A DNA stretch of 64,000 nt from the NCBI GenBank assembly GCA_019916065.1, contig CM034241.1, forward strand, positions 6,611,920 to 6,675,919, read 5' to 3'. The DNA is from Vitellaria paradoxa. Lineage: Eukaryota > Streptophyta > Magnoliopsida > Ericales > Sapotaceae. The translations under genes and the position numbers were made by a program. The stretch's first letter is position 1, and each line of letters starts with the position of its first letter. The notes under the pieces were generated by a model that was not told the origin of the DNA, did no database searches, and was given only the letters and a program-made list of their open reading frames with translations. Positions 34,401 to 45,189 of this stretch are shown here, piece after piece.

Positions 34401-37226
34401 GTTCATCCCTTAATATAATTTTGCTGATACTTGTTTGGAATTCATTTTTAAGAATAACTAACATTGCATGATTGTTTGGACATCTAAATAGGAGCTATAT
34501 TTGTTTCATTTACAGTGTAACCAGGACGTTTCCTCCAGTTTCTTTAAACTTTGCTGGTGGTGCAGCCCTGGTTTTAAGACCTGAAGACTATCTTGTATAT
34601 TATGGTTTTGTTGTGAGTTCTCAGAATTGCGTCGATAATTTAATTCCTCTTTTCTACATGTCCCTTAAAATGGGCATGACTAATTTCATGGTGAAATGTG
34701 TCAAGCTTGATATGTTAGTATTGATTTGGACCATTCATCATGACAGGATGGTGCTGCTAAGTGGTGCATTGGCTTTCAGAAATCTCAGAATCCATGGGTA
34801 ACTATTTTAGGAGGTTGGTTCCGGGTCTAAAGATAATATATTTCAATGGACAAATATGTTCGCTGAGTGGTTTAAGCAAAAGGCAACTTGCTACAACCTT
34901 GTACCCTCAACTTTGGAGAGCAGTATTTAGCAGGTTTTTAGTTAAATCTGTTTAGGTCTTGAGGCTATTTAGTGACTTGAAGTTTTTGCATAGCACATGG
35001 TATAATGGGACAAGTTCTAAATGCAACAAGATATTTTGTCAAATTTGATTGGGGTTGCAGCTAGTTGCTTCTGCTTGTCCAATAAGTCTCTCATTTGCTT
35101 CTTCTCTTTCTTTCAATATGTTTCAATGTTCCTTTGTATGTGTCTCTGTGTGTTTGTCTGTTATTACTCATCCCTGCGTGCACATTTCAAATGGTCCTCT
35201 ATATCCGAGTAATATCATGGAAATAATTACGCACACGAGTTTATCAGAGCTTATATATGTGTGTGTGTGAGGTGTCCAGTGAGTTTTGTTGAATTCTCAA
35301 TTGCAAAAAATGTTATGTATAGGAATGTGATTATTTTACAGAATTATGTGATTTATTGGTGTAAGCTTTTATTCTTGTTAGATAAGATAAAGCAGGACAG
35401 GCACTTTTCAAGCTTTGGTTTTGCTTTCAACTTTTGTGCATGTGTGCAGTGGTTATGCTTTAGATGTATGGAGAAAGAAGATTGAAACTTTCCAAAATGT
35501 AGCTTCCCACTTAAAAGTACCTGAACTCATCGCAGGCTTAGACAATGTGGTCCTGAGAAGTTACCATGGTTTTTCACAAGTACTATTGTGTTTTGTACGC
35601 ATGCTTATTGTTTTGATTAATAATCCTCTATATTTGATTTAAGAACCACCAAAATTCTGGTAAACTAAATCTGACATAATTTCTGAGTTTGTTAAAAATT
35701 TTGTCATCTTGTGCTGTTGTCGAAGTTTGTTGTGCTTAGCTATCTCTGAAATAGAGCCCTTCTATTTTGAGTAGGCTTTTTGAAAATTCTTACGATAAAG
35801 CATCATAAATCTGGAGAACCTTTATCTGAGTACACAAGAATAAGCATAGCGAACCCAATAGCTTCATTTGATATTTTACCCTCTCATCATTCAGTAAATA
35901 TCAATTTTATATCTAGGGGTGTGATAGTCCTCGTGGCATTTCATTCAAGGAGCAAATTGCTTTCTATGCTTAGCATCATGTTAGACGACATAATCTCTTA
36001 TTCTTTTATAATAATTTTTGGGAAGATCAATTACTGCTGTATGATTTGTTTTAGAGAATAGAGGGGACCTGATCATTGAGGCAGGAGGATCATTTACAGA
36101 AAGGGAAAACCCCGAATATTAAACTTTCCATTTTACTTTAATTTTAGGATTTTTATAGATAAGTGGAATTTGTTTATCTAAAGCAATGCTGAATATATTG
36201 ATGACTATCACTGGAGCAGCTATATTAGGAACTTAAGCAGATTCAGAACCAAAGTATATATTATATACATCTATGGTTATTTTCAGGCAAGTTGCAGAGT
36301 TAACTATTTTTATTTAGTCACTCATAAACCTTGTGACTGTGAAGTATAGACAGATAGCTCTTAATCAAACCCTGCTCATTAAATTTGATGCCTCTAGGTT
36401 TTAAACCTTGAGGCTTGTGTTTGTGTTACTCATTTCCGTTTTTGTGCTTCTATTTTATTTTGAAAATGCTATGGCTATTAGAAACATAAAATAAATAATA
36501 ATTTTTATCCGATAATGTTCATGAACATGCATGATCTTTATTTCACCATTTCTTTTGGGTAAATTGCAGTTTGTACCGCTGAACTTTGACCAAATCCCAC
36601 TTCAAGGCCTGAAATTTTAGTTGTAATAATTAAGGGCTTGGTGTTTCAAATCATTGCAAGCTTGACTCTTCTTTAGAAAATCTCTCGTTAAATATCCACA
36701 TGACGCAATAATAGATGGCCACGTGGTCCATTTAATGGGAGATTTGTTTATGAAAGTTCATAGTGGGTTAGCGTTGCAATAAACTAAAAGCTTAGTACCC
36801 ACTTCTTTCTATGGTTTATTTTGATCCTGAAGTTTTTACAGGATTAAGTTTCCTAACATGCACGCCTTCTACTTTGAGATTAATGAACTCTTTGGCTTTG
36901 TGCAGATCTTGTTCTTAAGGATAAGATCTTTGTTTATGACTTGGCTCGCCAGCGCATTGGGTGGGCCGATTACGACTGTAAGTTCATCAGAAACTGTATA
37001 CTATCTTCTAGTTTGAACTCTTTTCTGCAACTTTATATATGTGAAGTTATCTTATTCAGGTTCATCATCTGTGAATGTTTCCGTAACTACTGGCAAGGAT
37101 GAATTCGTCAATGCTGGGCAGATGAGAGTGAGCGGCTCATCAAGAAATACTCTCTTCAAGTCGATACCTACTGGGGTCACTCTCCTTGTGCATATATCAC
37201 TGTTCATTGGGTTTTTCCAACTGTAG
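22423..37226 (+). CDS. Aspartic protease, family A1 (plant nucellin-like), putative GPI-anchored
   Basis: Ten exons: 22423-22687, 23855-23984, 24097-24344, 24918-25145, 33149-33311, 34327-34400, 34516-34612, 34747-34813, 36906-36977, 37060-37226. The junctions from exon 2 to exon 10 are GT-AG with matching phases. About 502 residues would result, normal for the family. The N-terminus is a signal peptide ([13 protein letters not shown]). Exon 2 has the first catalytic motif [13 protein letters not shown], exon 3 [15 protein letters not shown], exon 5 the second catalytic motif [12 protein letters not shown], exon 9 [16 protein letters not shown]. The C-terminus ends in a hydrophobic tail ([14 protein letters not shown]), suggesting GPI attachment at the cell surface. 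Exon 1 is abnormal: the signal peptide frame and the LTLERAFP frame differ by one base between 22522 and 22532, and the phase at the exon 1/2 junction (a GGGG run at 22685-22688) is off by one more. Either two extra bases are errors in this sequence or the allele is damaged. Closest Arabidopsis relatives, from memory: At2g36670 and At1g08210. Confidence 0.9.
25343..25520 (+). repeat. 178-bp tandem duplication, copy 1
   Basis: Copy 2 starts at 25521, is interrupted after 25616 by the Copia element and resumes from 30997 to about 31078. The copies differ at only a few bases. The first 80 bp of each copy follow a TGCAG acceptor-like word and read openly as [18 protein letters not shown], then stop. 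It could be a cryptic exon, but no family match is recognised. Confidence 0.7.
25617..25809 (+). repeat. 5' LTR of Copia element
   Basis: Starts TGTTAGAATTTAGGAG and ends TTTTTCAACT, directly before the primer-binding site. It contains a TATAAATAAGACC word at about 25737 that may act as the TATA box. The end is not the canonical CA. Confidence 0.9.
25810..25821 (+). promoter_or_regulatory. Primer-binding site of Copia element
   Basis: TGGTATCAGAGC immediately after the 5' LTR is the usual match to the 3' end of plant initiator methionine tRNA, the primer for minus-strand DNA synthesis. Confidence 0.9.
26558..27892 (+). pseudogene. Copia gag-protease region, with internal stops
   Basis: Starts at ATG 26558 ([11 protein letters not shown]). 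Gag includes [15 protein letters not shown] stop at 27002-27004 and another near 27057 interrupt the same frame. Reading then continues through the zinc knuckle [15 protein letters not shown] (CX2CX4HX4C) to the aspartic protease motif [12 protein letters not shown] and stops again at 27890-27892. The leader from 25822 to 26557 is rich in GTTGCTGAT-like words and non-coding. Confidence 0.9.
27893..28780 (+). pseudogene. Copia integrase region, frameshifted
   Basis: The integrase zinc-binding and core motifs are present: [30 protein letters not shown], then after a frame change near 28240 [10 protein letters not shown] and [10 protein letters not shown], a stop at about 28446 in IIH-TH, another frame change, and [19 protein letters not shown]. 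The GKF-like FLGYSHT block ends in a stop at 28778-28780. Confidence 0.9.
29088..30790 (+). pseudogene. Copia reverse transcriptase and RNase H region, one frameshift
   Basis: Reverse transcriptase motifs: [44 protein letters not shown] and the catalytic YVDDIII. A frame change at about 29865-29895 splits it from [17 protein letters not shown]. RNase H follows with [27 protein letters not shown] and [11 protein letters not shown], ending at a TGA directly before the polypurine tract. Confidence 0.92.
30789..30797 (+). promoter_or_regulatory. Polypurine tract of Copia element
   Basis: GAGGGGGAG directly before the 3' LTR, the usual plus-strand primer of LTR retrotransposons. Confidence 0.85.
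30798..30991 (+). repeat. 3' LTR of Copia element
   Basis: Same start and end as the 5' LTR. About seven substitutions and one extra T separate the two by eye. Confidence 0.9.
32449..32900 (-). other. Possible decayed LTR and leader on the minus strand
   Basis: On the minus strand a pyrimidine-rich, LTR-like stretch with a TTATTTATCTC word is followed by TTTTGGTATCAAAGCTGA (about 32522-32539), close to the initiator-Met-tRNA primer site TGGTATCAGAGC. No intact retroelement gene follows. The plus-strand Arg/Glu-rich open frame here is a by-product of the purine-rich complement. Confidence 0.35.
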
Positions 37227-37878
37227 TTCAGCTCCTCTTTCCATAAACCCTTATCTTTGCTTGATCTCTACTGGGCTTTGCTGATTTTTATTATTGCAAT
37301 CAGCAGGGCATTGTGGTAGCATTCTGGTTCCCATAATTAGCCCTTCCCTGTGTTCGCAATCTCATTCTGGTTTAATGCGTTATTAGCAAATGGGGTCCTT
37401 TCTATTTTTCTACTCTTGACTCGCCCTCTAAAAGGGTCCATCTTTGGTAATTATCTGTGAATTCAGTCGGAGTTTGTAGAATGAAATCTCGGTCGTTGGA
37501 ATTAGAACAACAGCGTCTGCAGTGATTACCTCTGAGTGGGCAAAAATTTGTAGAAATATGGTTAGCTTTTGTAAAGCTGGTTGGTATTTGTTGGACAAAC
37601 TCCTTTTCGCTTTGTTCTTTTTGCTAATTTTATTACCCTTTTCTTAGTCTTTACTTTTTTATTTTTTGGCCCAAAGTGTAGTTTCTAGTTTATCCTGCAT
37701 GAAACCCTAAGGTACATTTTGTTCTGCGGTTATACAGGGCAATATTTGAAATGAAATATGTGATGCGTGTGAAATTTTGTGAAGCCACAAGTGGTTTTTT
37801 TTTTTATAGGGTATCTGATGTGGATGAGTTGTATATATTTACACGAGGATCGTGACCTTTTCTATTATGAGCAAGGCT

Positions 37879-38035
37879 CTATTCGGGGTAACAAAAAATT
37901 CTTAAAAATAATTTAAAATATTAAAAAATTTTAAAAGTTATTTACTTTTTATTTCGTTGCACGAATTACGAATTTATAATTTATCTTATTTTATTTCACT
38001 TTTTGCTATTTTAAAGGTTATGTTTGATTACAGGA
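37879..38035. repeat. Short MITE-family copy downstream of the protease gene
   Basis: It begins GCTCTATTCGGGGTAAC, contains GTTGCACGAATTACGAATTTA, and its other end is degraded (about TTTTTGCTATTTTAAAGG). The CACGAATTACGAA word is shared with 56120-56296 and 61473-61618. Confidence 0.4.
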
Positions 38036-39049
38036 TAAAAAAGGGGGGGATTGAACTATTAGTCTAGTGGGGCTTAATATTCTTTGTTTGGATTTGTAAA
38101 ATAATTAAGAATAAGTAATTTACTTTAGATAGTATATCCCTTAATATGAGGGATAAGTAATACCATGGGAAATGTGAACTGAGAAAGCTATCTGGTTGAA
38201 TAAAATAACATGAGAGATATTATTAGTATGAGATATATTCTATTAAATTCTTTCTAATAATTAATATAATTAAAAAATTAACAAAATTTAATATTTTAGT
38301 AAAATAAATTTTAATTATTGTAAATAAAATTACATTTTTAAATGTAATTTCATTTTTTTTGTTTTAGCAAAAAATGATAACAGAAAATAAAATTTAAAAA
38401 ATATAAATAATTAAATATAAATAAATAATGACAGCGTTCCTGAATTGAATCCTTAATTTCCACTTTAAGATGTAGAATTTCCACTTAAGATGTAGATGTC
38501 ACGTATCTCTAGTGAAAGCTTTTTAATATGCTCAATAATATGCTCAATAAATTTACAAATGTGGATGTGCTGTTACAAGGAATTCGGGTAGGGAAATTTT
38601 AGCTAATTATTATATTAATTGGCTAATTATGAATTGTGAAGTCTGTGATTATAAGAGCGGATTTTATAATCAATATGTCAAATGGATACAGATGATAAGC
38701 CTTTGAGAAGATAATTATCATTTTTAATTAAATTTAATTTATCTTAAGATTACTATTAATTTTATTTATAGAAAAATATTAATTTTAATTTTTAAATAAG
38801 AAATAGTTTTTATATTTTACGGAATCAAAAAATAAAGATAATTATCAAAAAAATTTAAAGTTATCACGATTTTTTATTCAAGTATTATAAAGATGATACT
38901 GTAAACTACAATTACAAAAGATGAATAAGATAAGAGGAGAAGAATTGTAACAATTGGTGAAAAAAAAATAAACAGTTAAAAGTTTTAGAAATTCTTCAAA
39001 CTCTAAAGGAGTAAGTTAATTTCAAGTTCTGAAGAAGTTTAAATCTATA

Positions 39050-39470
39050 TTTTTTAAAGTCAATTTCTCAAACTCTCATGTCACAGTTCGAGTCAACTAA
39101 TTAAGTACAAATCTTGAGGTCAAACTCTCACTTCCTTATAAAATTAAACTGTCAAACTCTTAAATTAAGTTTAAGTCTGTAAATCTTGACATCTAATTCA
39201 TCAAGCTCATCAAAGTTTAAGTTTATAAGTCTTGAAATCAAACTAGTAATCTTTCAGGTCACAATCCAAGCCAACCGATATTGAATTCAAGTTTTTAAGC
39301 CCTTAACTTAAAGTTCAAATTAAGATCAAGTTATTAACCCTAAGTCAAAGTTCAAACTGCAGATCTTTAGATCAAGTCATCAAGCCTTTAAATCGAAATT
39401 CAATTCTGCAAATATTGAGATCAACCAATTAAACTCTCAAGTTGAGATTTAAGTCTACAAAATATTTGAG
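39050..39470 (+). repeat. Degenerate tandem repeat of about 30-40 bp
   Basis: Words such as CAAACTCT, TTAAGTCTGTAAATCTTGA and GATCAAG recur in order at irregular spacing with many substitutions and both T and C variants. No open frame or known repeat is recognised. Confidence 0.4.
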
Positions 39471-40958
39471 AAAAGAATAGAAATAATTTTGTTTTATTTA
39501 GAATTTTATAGAAATTATGTTCATCCCCTTCAAATTAAATTTGTTATCTATTTTCTATTTTAATTTCTAGACAAGAAAATTTGTGTATACGTCATTCTTT
39601 TTATTTTCTAATAGCAAATAAAAAGGAAAATGTATAAAATTTAAGAAATTAGAAATAATTAAATTAAACAATTAATTTATTGATAAATATTATTTATTGT
39701 ATTTTATAATCCTTTCAAATAAGGACATATATTTGAAATTTTGTGTTTTTTCCATCGTTTATATATGTATATATATATATACATACGTTTTTTTCTTTTT
39801 CCTTTTATTTTTTTCCTTATAAAATTTTCACTCCAAACACACCCTATGTAAAATTTCCATAAGATCTAGGTATAATTTGCAACCAATTTTTGTTGAAATA
39901 ACATTTGAATTACCATAATTAACCAAAAAAAAACATTTGAATTACCATAAATACAAATAATATTATTTTTTTGGTCCAATAGTAATAAGATAAAAGAAAA
40001 ACTCATAAGATGAAAAAATGAGATCCAAAGTTCTTATACAAACTATGACTGTTAAATGGGTCGATCTGATCCTAATTAGACTTGTTTTTGGATTGACTTG
40101 GCCTGGCTTGCCCTTAAACTTTGTTGTTCTTGCGAAAAAAAATCAAGCTAGGTTGGGTCAGGCAAGTTTAACCTGACTCGCTAACTCTATATATTTTATA
40201 ATATATTTTTTTAGAAAAATATTTAATAAATTATGTAAAATAAAATATGTAAAAAATTTAAGTTAAAAAATAATTGTCTGATTAATCTTAAGCAAATATA
40301 TACATATTGTAAATCTAATTACATTTAATTACAAAATTAAATGTAATTATAATATTATATTTAAAAATGCCCATTAATTTCAGTGTACAGGGACAAGGGT
40401 GCCCTAAGGCCTAACCTAAGCAAGAATGTCGAAAGGGTCAAATTAATATAGACAACTAAATCAGGTGAGATAAAAATTGAGTTGGATAAAAGTGGACTCG
40501 ACCGCTCTTTACGTCGCTACTACAAACTTTTGAGAGTTGTTAAACCTAAAATAAACGGAAAATTGTATCCAAGTCATACTTAGTAATCTTTTAAAACTAT
40601 TAGTCACACCCAAAAAAAAGTATTGCTTTTAAGTCACATTAATGTGAAAAGTTTTGTATTTAAGTCATACTTTTGAGTGGGTCCCACGGGTTTGTTTTAA
40701 ATATAATTTATAATATGACTTAAATGCCCTTTTTCTATAATTAATTGAGAAGAAGTTGTCGAAAATTATGGAATCGAGAATCACGTTTTCCCTTTTTGTT
40801 TCATTCCTTATAAATCGCGTGAAGATATAGTGAGATAAAAATCTGTTAAAGGATTATATACGAAGGAATACACACGGATTACGCGAGTTTGTGCTGTGAG
40901 ATTAACGTCGGTCGAAGTAATATATTAGGATCTAGATTACGTATTTAAACACATTACT

Positions 40959-41925
40959 ATGGTACTGCTTTTTTTAGGATGCATACTCGTTCAAAAACAG
41001 TACCGCATGACTTTTTCATGCAAACATCACATTTAAACACATCAAACATCACATTTAAACACAAAAATAGTTCACATATCAAACGAATGACCGACAGTTT
41101 CGCATGTGTGACAGTACCACATGTCTGCGGTACTGTTTTTTTTAGGATGCATGCTCGTTCAAAAACAGTACCGCATGACTCTATCATGCAAACATTACAT
41201 GTAAACAGAAAAATAGTTCACTTATCAAACGAATGATCGACAGTACCGCATGTGTAACAGTACCACATGTCTGCGGTACTATTTTTTTTAGGATGCATGC
41301 TCGTTCAAAAACAGTACCGCATGACTCTATCATGCAAACATCACATGTAAACACAAAAATAGTTCACTTATCAAACGAATGACCGACAGTACCGCATGTG
41401 TGACAGTACCACATTTCTGCGGTACTGTTTTTTTTAGGATGTATGCTCGTTCAAAAACAGTACCGCATGACTCTATTATGCAAACATTACATTTAAACAC
41501 AAAAATAGTTCACTTATCAAACGAATGACTGCCAGTACCGCATGTGTGACAGTACCACATGTCTGCGGTACTTTTTTTTTAGGATGCATGCTCGTTCAAA
41601 AACAGTACCACATGACTCCATCATGCAAACATCACATGTAAACACAAAAATAGTTCACATATCAAACGAATGACCGACAGTACCGCATGTGTGACAGTAC
41701 CACATGTCTGCGGTACTGTTTTTTTTAGGATGCATGCTCGTTCAAAAACAGTACCGCATGACTCTATCATGCAAATATCACATTTAAACACAAAAATAGT
41801 TCACATATCAAACGAATGACCGACAGTACCGCATGTGTGACAGTACCACATGTTTGCGGTACTGTTTTTTTTAGGATGCATGCTCGTTCAAAAACAGTAC
41901 CGCATGACTATATCATGCAAAGAAT
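40959..41925 (+). repeat. 146-bp tandem repeat array, about 6.5 units
   Basis: Units begin at about 40959, 41126, 41272, 41418, 41564, 41709 and 41855, so the period is 146 bp (145 once; the first unit is longer by an internal 22-bp duplication; the last is cut short). Each unit begins TGCGGTACTGTTTTTTTT, has AGGATGCATGCTCGTTC, then AAAAACAGTACCGCATGAC, a TCACATGTAAACAC-like middle and CGACAGTACCGCATGTG. Copies are very similar, suggesting recent expansion. Start and internal words pair as hairpins. Open frames crossing the array reflect the repeat and are not genes. Confidence 0.9.
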
Positions 41926-41937
41926 GGTGCTGTTTTA

Positions 41938-42126
41938 ATGAGGTACTGTTTTATTATGCAGTACTGTTTTATTATGCGGTACTGTTTATTATGCGGTACT
42001 GTTTTTATGCGGTACTGTTTTATTATGTGGTACTGTTTTTTATGCGATACTGTTTTTATGCGATAATGTTTTATTATGTGGTACTGTTTTCTATGCGGTA
42101 TTGTTTTATTATGTGGTACTGTTTTC
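41938..42126 (+). repeat. Short-period (about 16-21 bp) array of GCGGTACTGTTTTATTAT
   Basis: About ten copies of a word such as ATGCGGTACTGTTTTATT with length variation in the T/A part. The core GCGGTACTGTTTT is the same as the first 13 bases of the 146-bp unit, so the two arrays are related. An in-frame run of hydrophobic residues results from translation of the repeat only. Confidence 0.85.
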
Positions 42127-42285
42127 CTAAATAGTTTTGATTTTGTTTCCAAAAATCAGTTTTATTTGTTTTGTAAAGAAGATGGAAAGTCGTGAAATTA
42201 GGTTTTTCTCAAACAGTTTTGATTTTGTTTCCAAAAATCAGTTTTACTTGCTTTATAAAGAAGATGGAAAGTCACGGAAGTTATG
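42124..42285 (+). repeat. Direct duplication of a 70-bp block
   Basis: AGTTTTGATTTTGTTTCC, AAAAATCAGTTTTA and AAGAAGATGGAAAGTC occur in order at about 42132-42191 and again at about 42217-42274. The block lies between the short-period array and the right end of the element. Confidence 0.8.
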
Positions 42286-43394
42286 AGTAAAGTGTGCACT
42301 ATTTTCGGATAAAACTGGCAGTTTTGAAATGTGGTGAAAAACGCGTAATGTCCTTTTTTGTCTTTTTGTTGCAAGTGTGACTTATTCACAAGTAAATTTT
42401 TTTGGTATGACTTAAATCATTATAAGTACATAAATAGTGACCGACTTCCAAAAACCCCTAAAATAAATATTGTTAATCTATTTTACATTACCCATTAGCC
42501 GTACTAAGATCAAATTTTCCTTCAATTCTTCCCCCTACCTCTTCCTTTTTCCTACTTTTAGGCTATTGTCCGATTGATGCAACTTATAAAGGCATTATTT
42601 ATGGTTCAATGGTGATGGGTTAGTATGGGGAAACTCTTATCCTACCCATAACCCCTACACCAATAGATTTCATCAACTACATTGATGGTTTTAATTTTGA
42701 TTCTTATAAAAAATTCTCACTAACATAACAAATATTAAGAAGTTAGATCATAAAAACAATTGTAAATTTAGATTTAACAATAAAACAATATAATAAACAC
42801 ACTCTACTTTTACCTTTTTACATTCCAAAAATTAACATTCATTCTTAAAAGAGATGGAATACAAGAAGTTAAAGTGGATTGTATGTATCATCTCCCTTAC
42901 TTAAAAATCTATACAATTATATAAAGGAACTGTGTATTTGATGAAATTTAAAAATTAGTAGTGTCTCAATATTGGTTAAATTTTTTTGTCTGCTTCCATT
43001 AATATCTATTAATATTTTTCATAAAAATAAAAGAATTTTTTTAGTAATTATCATTTAATTGGAAATGAACTAATTAAAACATATGAATATATACCTTTCA
43101 AAAAACAAAAAACCATATGAATATATAATCTAAAAACAAATGTAAGTTGCATAATTCAATTTTAATTCCTCACGGTTTTTTTTTTGGAGTTTATTTAAAA
43201 ATAAAATAAAATAAAATAATTTAATTCTATCCTAAGAAGTAGGGTTGGGTGTATCCGAGGCTTAGGGCGCCTCTTGGGGTAGACTCCTGGGTGTTAAAAT
43301 GGGGCCTGACCCTAAAGTGTAGGGTATGAAAGGCCCAATTTCTAACTTTGAAGTAGTCTTTAGGTCATAAGTCCCATTTTTATGGTGCCCCGTT

Positions 43395-43398
<4 letters not shown>

Positions 43399-43429
<31 letters not shown>
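43399..43429 (+). repeat. (CT)n microsatellite
   Basis: Fifteen uninterrupted CT units. No gene context; an AT microsatellite follows at 43721-43741 and a further CT run at 44229-44248. Confidence 0.95.
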
Positions 43430-43431
<2 letters not shown>

Positions 43432-44609
43432 GTGTTAATCCAACCTACACCTAGAATGCTGTTAGTCCACACAAATCTCATTTGCCAAACAACCACCATG
43501 GAATGTGGTCAAACAACCCGCAACCCGATCCGACTATTTTGTAAGTCATTATCCAATCAACAAATGTACCTCTAATTTGCAATAGAAACTCATCTTTATT
43601 AACAAAACCCTGTTTAAAATAAAAGTAAATTACTTTTCAAAAACAATTTTACGTCGAAAAAAAATAGAATCCCGAAATGTAAATATTAAGTTATTAACAA
43701 ATCAAATCTTAATAGTTATTTATATATATATATATATATAATGTCTCTTTTTAATAAATTTAAGTTAATGCTCTGAAATTTCTTTCAATTCTAATAACAT
43801 ATTTTAAATAAAAATAATTTTATCTTATTTTTATATTTTCAAATTAATTCTTTTTTTAGCAAGTTTCTCTCTATTGTTATGACTTTTATGTTCTATGTCT
43901 TTTATTTAATGAGCATAAATATAATTGACAAATAATTAATATTTAATAGTAAATTATGAAAATAATAAAAATACCACCAAAAGATATTAATTACTTGTTT
44001 TCAGTTTCGAAGGATTCTCATTTATAATAATAGTTAATAAACCAATCCTAACTTTTTAGCCTTAGTTTCTCAAACTTCTAATTTGCCTTGGCGAAATTAG
44101 AAAAATGGCCCAAATCCGCAAACTGAAACTCGGGTCGAAATTTGGAATCCGGAACGTGGATTAACAAGCCTTGTCTGCGTATATGACGTGAAACGCTCCA
44201 AACTGCCGCGAACATGCAAATCTCAACACTCTCTCTCTCTCTCTCTCTATAAATATTTAATTTATTTTTCTCTAATTTGACAATATTTTCTATCCTTAAT
44301 TACCCTCCTAATCACAATAATCTCTACCTCCTATCCAAATCCAAAACTAATAAAATTATGATAAAAATAAGCTAACCATACTATTTTTGTTAGGATTTTT
44401 ATCTTACATATTTAATGAATTTTTTGAGCAATAAGAATTTAAAAAAATTAAATAATAACGTCTCAACTATTTTTTTTTCTAAAAACCTCTCTACTATTTT
44501 CACAATATATTATTTTTATATATTAATTATTAATTTTTACTCAAGCTTACGATAATATTTTATTACTAGTCACGGAGTTAAACACTTATTATTTATCTTT
44601 TCTAATTTA

Positions 44610-44872
44610 GGGTGTGTTTGGAGTGATAAAAAGTGAGATAAATAGTATGTTTTGAGTTGTATAAATTTGTAAAAGTTAATATCTCGTACTTCGTATAATG
44701 AGTAAAAAATTTAAATTTTACAGCGTTGTAATTTATGTTTATAGAGATTTGTAAAGTTTTGTATTTTTTAACTCCAAACGATGATAAAGTAAGATACGTT
44801 ATGGGTTTATAATTCGTATAGTGAGATAAAAATAAATATTGAGAATTTTTTATCAAATCAAAGGCAGCCTTA
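44610..44872. repeat. MITE copy upstream of the PABP gene
   Basis: It starts AGGGTGTGTTTGGAGTGATA and ends TATCAAATCAAAGGCAGCC, an imperfect inverted pair, with an internal ACTCCAAACGATGATAAAG junction suggesting two abutting copies or a partial internal inversion. It ends about 320 bp before the PABP start codon. Confidence 0.5.
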
Positions 44873-45053
44873 CTAATATTTCAATCTTTAGTTGCTCTCT
44901 TGATAACATTAATTAATAAAAATTATTAATTATATCCTTTAAAAGGAAATTTCTCAACGACCAAAGCAAGACAATAACCCCCTTCCATTCTCTCTCTACA
45001 TTATTTACTACCAGAATCAATACCAAAACGAAACGGCACTTAGCCTTCCTCTT

Positions 45054-45056
<3 letters not shown>

Positions 45057-45087
<31 letters not shown>
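45057..45087 (+). repeat. (TC)n tract in the probable PABP 5' leader
   Basis: About fifteen TC units ending roughly 100 bp before the ATG. CT-rich tracts around plant transcription starts are common; no further role is demonstrated. Confidence 0.9.
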
Positions 45088-45090
<3 letters not shown>

Positions 45091-45189
45091 GAAGTGTTTA
45101 GTTTTTGTGTGTGCTGGTGTTAGTGGTTGCTCTTTGGTGGTGGTGTGCTGTGTGTCATCATCGTCGTCGAGAGTAGTTCTTTCCGAGCA

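Larger units (their letters stand above)
40556..42456. mobile_element. Satellite-carrying inverted-end element (MULE-like), 1.9 kb
   Basis: The block is flanked by an identical 11-bp CCTAAAATAAA (40545-40555 and 42457-42467), in the size range of Mutator-like target duplications (9-11 bp). Its two ends are diverged inverted repeats: on the left AAGTCATAC and AGTCACACCCAAAAAAAA, and on the right, read in reverse, AAGTCGGTCAC and AGTCATACCAAAAAAA. Between them are a unique 300-bp left part, seven 146-bp tandem units, an 18-bp-type array and a duplicated 70-bp block. No transposase is present. The class assignment is inference from duplication length and end structure. Confidence 0.55.
37227..45189. 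other. Intergenic region between protease and PABP genes
   Basis: About 8 kb between two tail-to-head plus-strand genes. No host gene recognised. The first several hundred bases are probably protease 3' UTR. It holds MITEs near 37.9 and 44.6 kb, degenerate tandem words at 39.05-39.47 kb, the satellite-bearing element at 40.5-42.5 kb, and CT and AT microsatellites. In 42468-43395 and 43742-44228 I see only AT-rich DNA. Confidence 0.75.

Noticed and set aside
40959..42126. CRISPR-like array
   Set aside because: The units are near-identical throughout with no unique spacers, and the genome is eukaryotic; it is a satellite array.
41850..42152. Open frames of 94 and 79 codons on both strands over the short-period array
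   Set aside because: The peptides are simple translations of the repeated word and have no non-repeat content.
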